Assembly (NCBI GenBank): GCA_002440085.1
Contig: DJRM01000104.1
Location: forward strand, 1 to 6,092
Reading direction: 5' to 3'
DNA length: 6,092 nucleotides
Source: Bacteroidales bacterium UBA6360
GTDB lineage: Bacteria > Bacteroidota > Bacteroidia > Bacteroidales > UBA932
The notes under the pieces were generated by a model. That model was not told where the DNA came from and made no database searches. It saw nothing but the letters and a program-made list of their open reading frames with translations. The position numbers and the translations under genes were made by a program. This document shows, in pieces, positions 1-5,241 of this stretch; the stretch's first letter is position 1; every line of letters begins with the position of its first letter.

Positions 1-2953
1 ATATATACCTCGCCGTGTAGGAGTCCTTGCAGCCGCGCAGGTCCTCAGGGGTGCCGGCGAAGACCACGCGGCCGCCGCCGTCGCCTGCCTCGGGGCCGAG
101 GTCGATGACCCAGTCGGCGGCTCGGATGACGTCGGCGTTGTGCTCGACCACAACTATGGAATGCCCGCGTGAGAGGAGCGCGTCGAATGACTTGAGGAGC
201 TTTTCCACGTCATAGAAGTGGAGACCCGTCGTCGGTTCGTCGAAGATGAAGAGGATTTTTTGTTCCTTGGCCTTGCCGCTCTGTTCGGCGTTCATCAGCA
301 TGAAATAGGCGAGCTTTATTCGCTGGCTCTCTCCGCCGGAGAGCGTGCTGCTGCTCTGGCCGAGAGTGATGTAGCCGAGGCCGACATCCACGAGCACCTG
401 AAGCCTTGCGGCAATCCTCTTTGCCGTCGGGTCCGGCTGTGCGCCGAAAAATCCGATGGCCTCCTCCACGCTCATGTTCAGGATGTCGTCTATGTTCTTG
501 CCCTGATAGCGCACTTCAAGTATGTCGGGCTTGAACCTCTTGCCGCCGCAGGCCTCGCAGACCATCGTCACGTCGGCCATGAACTGCATGCTGATTTTCA
601 CGAAGCCGTCGCCCTGACATTCCGGACAGCGCCCTCCCTCCTGGTTGAACGAGAAGAATGACGGGGTGTAGCCGTTGATTTTGGCGTACTGCTGCTCAGA
701 AAGAATCTTGCGGATATCGTCATATATCTTCAGGTAGGTCACGGCGTTGCTTCGCGAACTTCGGCCTATCGGATTTTGGTCCACATACTCGACCTGAGTT
801 ATGCGGTCCGTGTTGCCGGAGAGCCCCCGGAAGGTTCCGGGAACCGGACCGGCGTGGTTGATTTCGCGATAGACTGCCGGGTAGAGTATGTCGCCCACAA
901 GCGAGGACTTTCCCGAACCGCTGACGCCCGTCACGACAGTCAGGACACCGAGCGGAAACTTGACGTTTATGTCCTTGAGGTTGTGCTCCATCGCGCCCTC
1001 GACGGTGATTGAGTAGTTCCAGCCGCGTTTCTGACGGGTTATGCGCGGGCGGCGTCCGGTGAGGTACTGTAGGGTCAGAGAACGGTCAAGAGCCTTGAGG
1101 GCATAATCATCCGTTCTCGGCTTTCTCTTAGAGGTGTCGTCGCTTCCGGCACCCGTGTCTGTGCCTTCTGTTCTGTCAGACAATACCTTGTCCGATGATG
1201 CCCCTTCGATTGCTGCCACGGCATCCTCAAGTCGCCCCTCAAACACAATCTCCCCGCCGTTCACGCCGGCCTTCGGACCGATATCAATCAGCAGGTCCGC
1301 GGCCTTCATTATGTTCTCGTCGTGCTCCACCACGACAACCGTGTTCCCGATGTCCCTCAGCTTCTTCAGGACCGAAATCAGCCTGTCCGTGTCACGGGGG
1401 TGCAGCCCGATGCTCGGCTCGTCGAGGATGTATAGCGAACCAACCAGCGAGCTGCCGAGAGCCGCCACGAGGTTGATTCTCTGGCTCTCTCCACCGGAGA
1501 GCGAGTTGGAGCGGCGGTCAAGCGTGAGGTAGCCCAGTCCAACGTCGTTGATGTAGTCGAGCCTGTCCAGAATCTCCACTATCGCCTTTTCCGCGACGCT
1601 GCGGTCATATTCGCTCAGTTCTATATTCCTGAAAAACTCCGTCAGCTGTCCGACGTTCATCTTCAGCAGCTCGTGGATGTTCTTCCCTCCGACCTTCACA
1701 TACAGCGCCTCCCTGCGAAGGCGGCTTCCCCCGCACTCGTGACAGACGGTCTTTCCGCTGTAGCGGCTCAGCATATATTTGTACTGAATCTTGTACTTGT
1801 TCTGATCGACCCACTTGAAGAACTCGTTCAGGCCTACGATTGAGTCCTCCTCGTTCTCCGCCGGGCACCCGTTCCAGATTTTGTCCCGCTGCTCCTGCGT
1901 GAGGTTGTGATAAGGCTCGAAAATCGGAATGCCGTACTTCGCCGCGTTCTTCACCAGCAGATCCTTGAACCAGCCCATCTTCTCGCCTCTCCAGCAGGCA
2001 ATCGCGTCGTCGTAGAGCGTCCTGCTCTTGTCCGGAACGACGAGATCCTCGCTGATTCCGATTATTTCCCCGAGCCCTCCGCACACCGGGCAGGCTCCGA
2101 GCGGGCTGTTGAAGCTGAAAAGGTACTCATCGGGCTGCCTGAACTTTATCCCGTCCAGTTCGAATCTGTTTGAAAAGTCCTCATTATGAAGCCCTTCCGC
2201 ATCCTGCCAGCATACGGACATCCGTCCCTTCCCCTTGTCAAAAGCAGTCTGGATGGACGAATGAAGCCTTGTCGCGAGTTCTTCCGAAATCCCTCCCGCT
2301 CCGAGTTTCAGACGGTCAACCAGCAGCGAAAGCTTCTCCGGGAAATCACCGCTTTCGGAAAGCCGCATCACATCCTCGATGCTCACTTGTCTGTCCGTGA
2401 AAAACCGCGAAAAACCCTCCTCCTTCAGCGCCAACATCAGCTCCACCTTGTCGTCGCGTCCCGTCCAGCTGATATCGGACAGGATATAGACCGGTATGCT
2501 TGTGTCTCCCTCAGGCTTTATGGAATCTATAAATTTGAGGACATCGCCGGCCGTGCTTGCCGTGACGAGCCGTCCTGAAATCGGGGAATATGTCTTTCCT
2601 ATTTTTGCGAATATAAGTCGAAGATAGTCATATATTTCCGTCGTCGTGGCGACAGTGGAGCGCGGGTTTCGGATATTCACCTTCTGCTCGATGGCGATTG
2701 CCGGCGGTATACCCTCGATTGCCTCGACGTCAGGTTTCGTCATTCGTCCGAGAAACTGCCTCGCATACGACGAAAGGCTCTCCGCGAACCGTCGCTGTCC
2801 CTCGGCGAAAAGCGTGTCGAACGCGAGCGAGGACTTGCCGGAACCGGATATTCCCGTAATCACGACAAATTTTCCGCGTGGAATCTCGACCGTCAGGTTC
2901 TTGAGATTATTGACTTTCGCGCCCCGTATGACTATGTTTCCTTCTGCCGCCAT
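1..2953 (-). CDS. uvrA: Excinuclease ABC subunit A (UvrA), 3' end cut by window edge
   Basis: UvrA is the cytoplasmic ATPase that dimerises, scans DNA for helix-distorting lesions and loads UvrB in nucleotide excision repair. The minus-strand frame is open for 984 codons, with no stop before the window edge. It carries two ABC-type ATPase halves: Walker A GISGSGKS at residues 34-41 with signature LSGGESQRI at 485-493, and a second Walker A GVSGSGKS ending near 683 with signature LSGGESQRI at 871-879. Walker B/D-loop segments ILDEPSIGLH and IFDEPTTGLH follow the signatures. The C-terminal zinc module is C776-x2-C779-x19-C799-x2-C802, the classical UvrA spacing. The ATG at 2953 is chosen because an in-frame TAG lies at 2968-2966. 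The last visible residues (SYTARYI) match the usual UvrA tail, so probably only a few residues are missing. Length exceeds the usual ~940-950 because of an inserted linker near residues 585-615. No Shine-Dalgarno sequence is seen, as is normal in Bacteroidota. Confidence 0.98.
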   Translation of the reverse strand, partial: MAAEGNIVIRGAKVNNLKNLTVEIPRGKFVVITGISGSGKSSLAFDTLFAEGQRRFAESLSSYARQFLGRMTKPDVEAIEGIPPAIAIEQKVNIRNPRSTVATTTEIYDYLRLIFAKIGKTYSPISGRLVTASTAGDVLKFIDSIKPEGDTSIPVYILSDISWTGRDDKVELMLALKEEGFSRFFTDRQVSIEDVMRLSESGDFPEKLSLLVDRLKLGAGGISEELATRLHSSIQTAFDKGKGRMSVCWQDAEGLHNEDFSNRFELDGIKFRQPDEYLFSFNSPLGACPVCGGLGEIIGISEDLVVPDKSRTLYDDAIACWRGEKMGWFKDLLVKNAAKYGIPIFEPYHNLTQEQRDKIWNGCPAENEEDSIVGLNEFFKWVDQNKYKIQYKYMLSRYSGKTVCHECGGSRLRREALYVKVGGKNIHELLKMNVGQLTEFFRNIELSEYDRSVAEKAIVEILDRLDYINDVGLGYLTLDRRSNSLSGGESQRINLVAALGSSLVGSLYILDEPSIGLHPRDTDRLISVLKKLRDIGNTVVVVEHDENIMKAADLLIDIGPKAGVNGGEIVFEGRLEDAVAAIEGASSDKVLSDRTEGTDTGAGSDDTSKRKPRTDDYALKALDRSLTLQYLTGRRPRITRQKRGWNYSITVEGAMEHNLKDINVKFPLGVLTVVTGVSGSGKSSLVGDILYPAVYREINHAGPVPGTFRGLSGNTDRITQVEYVDQNPIGRSSRSNAVTYLKIYDDIRKILSEQQYAKINGYTPSFFSFNQEGGRCPECQGDGFVKISMQFMADVTMVCEACGGKRFKPDILEVRYQGKNIDDILNMSVEEAIGFFGAQPDPTAKRIAARLQVLVDVGLGYITLGQSSSTLSGGESQRIKLAYFMLMNAEQSGKAKEQKILFIFDEPTTGLHFYDVEKLLKSFDALLSRGHSIVVVEHNADVIRAADWVIDLGPEAGDGGGRVVFAGTPEDLRGCKDSYTARYI

Positions 2954-3077
2954 AAAACAAAAACACTATGAAAAACACTGCACCCGTCTTTCCCGAGTAT
3001 TTCCCATCACAGAAGGCTGTCAAAGCAAAAAACGTGTCGATTTCGAGCTGAAATGATGCTTTTGTCGGAAAAGATTA

Positions 3078-3111
3078 CAAAAATACGAAAAAATATTTGG
3101 AGAATATGAAA
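3078..3111 (-). promoter_or_regulatory. Candidate uvrA promoter (weak -33)
   Basis: On the minus strand, 3085-3078 reads TATTTTTG, an exact match to the Bacteroidota -7 consensus TAnnTTTG. The best -33 candidate is TTTC (3111-3108), one mismatch from TTTG and 22 nt away, slightly longer than usual. Transcription would begin near 3071, giving a leader of roughly 120 nt before the uvrA ATG. The region is very AT-rich, so a chance match is possible. No LexA-like operator was recognised. Confidence 0.35.
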
Positions 3112-3126
3112 AAATGCGTACCTTTG
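3096..3126 (+). promoter_or_regulatory. Bacteroidota-type promoter for tRNA-Asp
   Basis: TTTG at 3096-3099 and TACCTTTG at 3119-3126 are separated by 19 nt. This is a full match to the TTTG / TAnnTTTG promoter recognised by the primary sigma factor of Bacteroidota. The predicted start lies about 5-8 nt after 3126, leaving a roughly 30-35 nt 5' leader to be removed by RNase P from the tRNA that begins at 3166. Confidence 0.85.
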
Positions 3127-3165
3127 CATCCGCAATTGAGAAAAGCGATTGCGATTGACAAGTTT

Positions 3166-3242
3166 GGTGCGGTAGTTCAGCTGGTTAGAATACCGGCCTG
3201 TCACGCCGGGGGTCGAGGGTTCGAGTCCCTTCCGCACCGCCA
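3166..3242 (+). tRNA. tRNA-Asp (anticodon GTC)
   Basis: A complete 77-nt cloverleaf with encoded CCA. The acceptor stem GGTGCGG (3166-3172) pairs with CCGCACC (3232-3238). The anticodon stem CCGGC/GCCGG (3193-3197 and 3205-3209) encloses loop CTGTCAC, with anticodon GTC at 3200-3202 and T33 before it. The T arm has stem GAGGG/CCCTT around loop TTCGAGT; its outermost pair is a G-T wobble. The discriminator base is G (3239), the known identity base for AspRS, followed by CCA at 3240-3242. The gene decodes GAC and GAU codons. It has its own promoter upstream and a terminator immediately downstream, so it appears to be a single-gene transcription unit. Confidence 0.97.
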
Positions 3243-3285
3243 AAGACGCTTCAGCGAGATTTCGTTGGAGCGTCTTTTTATTTTA
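3242..3285 (+). terminator. Intrinsic terminator of tRNA-Asp
   Basis: The arms 3242-3257 and 3262-3277 form a continuous 16-bp stem (14 Watson-Crick pairs and two G-T wobbles) around a GATT tetraloop, followed by a T-rich tract (TTTTTATTTT). The first stem base is the A of the encoded CCA, so the hairpin abuts the mature tRNA end. It should also insulate the operon starting near 3357 from read-through. Confidence 0.92.
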
Positions 3286-3319
3286 TATCGTCGTATGTTC
3301 CATAAAAATTTTAAATTAT

Positions 3320-3351
3320 TTTGGATTTTATCTGGGGGGGGGCTATATTTG
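3320..3351 (+). promoter_or_regulatory. Promoter of the lipoprotein/OMP operon with a G9 spacer
   Basis: TTTG (3320-3323) and TATATTTG (3344-3351) are exact matches to the Bacteroidota -33 and -7 elements and are 20 nt apart. The spacer contains nine consecutive G residues that end one base before the -7 box. Predicted transcription starts near 3356-3359, leaving only about 12-15 nt before the ATG at 3371. Because spacer length strongly affects promoter strength, gain or loss of G residues would be expected to change expression. That effect is inferred from known phase-variable promoters in other bacteria and is not shown here. Confidence 0.75.
3334..3342 (+). repeat. Homopolymeric G9 tract (candidate slippage site)
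   Basis: Nine G residues in a row lie in otherwise AT-rich intergenic DNA (for example ATTTTATCT just before them). It is the only mononucleotide run of this length in the window and lies inside a promoter spacer. Runs of eight or more G/C are classic slipped-strand mispairing sites. The exact length may vary between cells or be miscalled in assembly. Confidence 0.9.
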
Positions 3352-3365
3352 TGGCAAAATTCAAA

Positions 3366-3374
3366 ATGGTATGA
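3366..3374 (+). other. Two-codon ORF (ATG GTA TGA) overlapping the lipoprotein start
   Basis: An ATG at 3366 in another frame is followed by GTA and then by TGA at 3372-3374, whose first two bases are the TG of the lipoprotein ATG at 3371-3373. The minimal ORF therefore ends within the start codon of the real gene (ATGA overlap). In such a short leader it could act as a decoy or re-initiation start, or be accidental. Confidence 0.35.
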
Positions 3375-3784
3375 AAAGGTTTATTTTGGCGTTGTCCTTT
3401 GCGGCAATGATGCTTGTCTGCGGCTGCGGCAAGGAAAATGGTGATGATCAGAATCATGTTATTTGCCCGACGGATAAGGTAACTTGGGCGGCTCTTGTCG
3501 AGGAATACTCTTTCTTGGAAGGCTTTCCTGTGTTTGACGGGGAGGTGGAGAACTTCCAATATAAGGAACTGATGGGTATGAAGACGGTGACATTCTTCGA
3601 CTACAAGTGTGAGGAGTCAGTGGCGACGACCTATTATGCCAAGTTTGTGACGGCTGGGTTTACCAAGAGCGAAGGGTCCGAAATCTATCGTAAGACAGTT
3701 GGCGAATTGGTCTACATATTTACGGGCAGCTATTCTGCCAAGGACAATAATTTCGCGCTGAGTTTCTCCGTAGATAAGAAATAA
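3371..3784 (+). CDS. Small predicted lipoprotein, function unknown
   Basis: A 137-residue protein that I do not recognise as a named family. The N-terminus is a lipoprotein signal peptide: MKRF, then a hydrophobic stretch to about residue 16, then VCGC, with Cys19 the likely lipidated residue (G at -1, V at -3; Cys17 is a poorer fit). After Cys19 comes GKENGDD, a charged region that could act as a surface-export signal of the kind known in Bacteroidota; this is inference. The mature part (~118 residues) is compact and mixed alpha/beta in appearance. It includes an aromatic-rich segment (TYYAKFVTAGF, about 87-97) and an alternating C-terminal strand (FALSFSV). Two further cysteines (32 and 80) could pair. 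The stop at 3782-3784 is 3 nt from the next ATG, so it is very likely co-transcribed and functionally linked with the outer-membrane protein. Its promoter holds the G9 tract. Confidence 0.85.
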   Translation: MKRFILALSFAAMMLVCGCGKENGDDQNHVICPTDKVTWAALVEEYSFLEGFPVFDGEVENFQYKELMGMKTVTFFDYKCEESVATTYYAKFVTAGFTKSEGSEIYRKTVGELVYIFTGSYSAKDNNFALSFSVDKK

Positions 3785-3787
3785 TCC

Positions 3788-5119
3788 ATGAAAACCTTGA
3801 AGATCATCGCGTTCGCCTCGACAGCACTTTTGCTGGCAGGGGTGTCGGCAAGTGCGCAGACGGTATTATCCGACAAGAAGGCAAAGGCAGAAGAAAGTGA
3901 AGGCGTGAGGGCTCGTGTCTGGCTCAACAAGGGCGAGACACGAGCCCTTGACGGCTACCTCCGCTCGGCGCTTGTCAACAGGCCTGACCACATCGAGTTC
4001 AGCCTCACTCCGGACGGCGAGAGGACAAGATACATAAACGAGGACGTTGATTCGCTGCTTCTTGAAGGCACGGACAAGTATGTAAAGCGCCTTGTAAAGA
4101 TGTTCGGTCCCTTCGGCAGCAAGGCAAAGGTGGAATGGGTGAGGGAAGAGTATCATGGCGCCGGGATTGACCTTTATTCGCTCTTCACCGTCGAGTCGGA
4201 GCAGACAGGAAGAAACATCACGGTGGTCCGTCCGATCCGGTCGTGGTATCTGAGCATTGCCGGAGATATGGCAGTGATGGTCGGTTCGGATCAGCGCGAC
4301 AGCATTTTTGACAGGGCTGAACCGTCAATGTCCGCGTCGATGCTGAACACATATTTCGGAAAAATCTATGACTATCCGGAGTTCGCGGCGAGGGTGAAGG
4401 CCGGTGAATTCAAGACTTTCATGGATGTCATCTATGCCTGGGAAGCCTCTTACGGAAACACTGCTCTCCGTGTCAAGGGCAAGATGAAGGACAACCAGAT
4501 TGGCATTCAGAAGGGCATAGCCGCATCGGATGCCGGGAAGAATGTCGGTTGGAAGCGCACGAAGTCGGAGATCGTTTTCCCGAAATACACGAGGACGATT
4601 CAGGTCGGAGTTTCACCTGTCTTCGCTCCGTGGTCGAAAATCATGAAGCATGCGGGGGATGACAAGTCTTCGTTCCGTATGGTCGTGCCTCCGGTGATGA
4701 TATATTCGGACATCTGTTTCCTCGATTTCGGTCGTTTCGGCAGTCTCGGCTGGTCAGTGGGCGGCGAATATTCGCGCTACGGCTACAACTGGATGCTGGA
4801 CAACGGCTACGGAGGCAAGCAGCAGGACACGTTCTGCAACCGCTTCGACATCGCCGCCGGACTGAGCTATCACATAACTCTCTGTCGCCGTCTTGAACTA
4901 TATGCCCGCGCAATGGTGGACGCCGGCCTGATAGGTGAGCACACCACCGACCACGAAAGCGGCGAGAAGGCGAGCAGCACCTTCAACAAGATGGACACAA
5001 AGATGACGTTCATCGCCACGGCCGGTCTCCGCTGGTATTTCTGCGAAAAGGTCGGTCTTTGGGCCGAGGGCGGTCATGACACAGGGTATGTGTCTGCCGG
5101 GCTGTCGTTCAGGTTCTGA
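3788..5119 (+). CDS. Outer-membrane beta-barrel protein, function unknown
   Basis: A 443-residue exported protein. Residues 1-23 form a Sec signal peptide with an Ala-Ser-Ala cleavage site before Gln24. Residues about 40-260 are a soluble-looking domain, beginning with a segment (VWLNKGETRALDGYLRS) reminiscent of the small beta domains found in many Bacteroidetes proteins. Residues about 268-443 alternate polar and hydrophobic positions with many aromatics and glycines (YSRYGYNW, DIAAGLSYHI, LRWYF). The chain ends in GLSFRF, whose C-terminal Phe is the usual signal for barrel insertion by the BAM complex. The barrel portion is about the size of an 8-stranded barrel, but strand count was not computed. 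It follows the small lipoprotein by 3 nt, so the two probably form an operon and may interact at the outer membrane. Codons 41-54 contain a 13-bp perfect inverted repeat. Substrate or ligand cannot be stated. Confidence 0.88.
   Translation: MKTLKIIAFASTALLLAGVSASAQTVLSDKKAKAEESEGVRARVWLNKGETRALDGYLRSALVNRPDHIEFSLTPDGERTRYINEDVDSLLLEGTDKYVKRLVKMFGPFGSKAKVEWVREEYHGAGIDLYSLFTVESEQTGRNITVVRPIRSWYLSIAGDMAVMVGSDQRDSIFDRAEPSMSASMLNTYFGKIYDYPEFAARVKAGEFKTFMDVIYAWEASYGNTALRVKGKMKDNQIGIQKGIAASDAGKNVGWKRTKSEIVFPKYTRTIQVGVSPVFAPWSKIMKHAGDDKSSFRMVVPPVMIYSDICFLDFGRFGSLGWSVGGEYSRYGYNWMLDNGYGGKQQDTFCNRFDIAAGLSYHITLCRRLELYARAMVDAGLIGEHTTDHESGEKASSTFNKMDTKMTFIATAGLRWYFCEKVGLWAEGGHDTGYVSAGLSFRF
3908..3948 (+). 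repeat. 13-bp perfect inverted repeat inside the OMP gene
   Basis: The left arm AGGGCTCGTGTCT (3908-3920) is the exact reverse complement of 3936-3948, with a 15-nt loop between. The arms start 120 nt after the ATG and encode residues 41-54. In mRNA this would be a stable GC-rich hairpin. No T-run follows it, so it is not a standard terminator. Confidence 0.8.
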
Positions 5120-5127
5120 ATGACTTG

Positions 5128-5153
5128 AACTGAAATCTCTGGGAAGGTCAGTT
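5128..5153. repeat. Weak inverted repeat after the OMP gene
   Basis: AACTGA (5128-5133) and TCAGTT (5148-5153) are complementary around a 14-nt loop, 8 nt after the OMP stop codon. The stem is short and is not followed by a clear T-run, so termination here is uncertain. No better terminator was seen between the OMP gene and the fimbrillin gene. Confidence 0.25.
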
Positions 5154-5166
5154 TGCCAATGGACAA

Positions 5167-5198
5167 CTTGTATATTCTAAAATGATTCCGTACCTTCG
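5167..5198 (+). promoter_or_regulatory. Candidate promoter for the fimbrillin-like gene
   Basis: CTTG (5167-5170) and TACCTTCG (5191-5198) each differ by one base from TTTG and TAnnTTTG and are 20 nt apart, the same spacing as the operon promoter upstream. Transcription would start near 5204, leaving a leader of about 35 nt before the ATG at 5242. This suggests the fimbrillin-like gene can be expressed independently of the lipoprotein/OMP operon. Confidence 0.55.
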
Positions 5199-5241
5199 TT
5201 GTTCGTGATTTAGAACTTGGAACAGAACAATGATAACCTTC

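Noticed and set aside
218..661. 147-codon plus-strand ORF and other plus-strand frames within 1-2953
   Set aside because: They lie antisense to the intact, motif-rich uvrA frame and show no protein-like features; GC-rich coding DNA commonly leaves such shadows.
2954..3165. Riboswitch or small RNA upstream of uvrA or the tRNA
   Set aside because: No recognisable conserved core or strong hairpins were seen; the region is AT-rich and explained by the two promoters and leaders.
3007..3243. 78-codon minus-strand ORF across the tRNA
   Set aside because: It is the antisense of the tRNA-Asp gene; its sequence (AVRKGLEPSTPGVTG) is the familiar spurious protein called from tRNA complements.
3097..3444. 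115-codon plus-strand ORF through tRNA, terminator and operon promoter
   Set aside because: It crosses a tRNA, a strong terminator and a promoter, and overlaps the start of the lipoprotein gene in another frame.
5128..5165. Intrinsic terminator after the OMP gene
   Set aside because: Only a 6-bp stem with a large loop and no T-run; listed as a weak repeat rather than a terminator.
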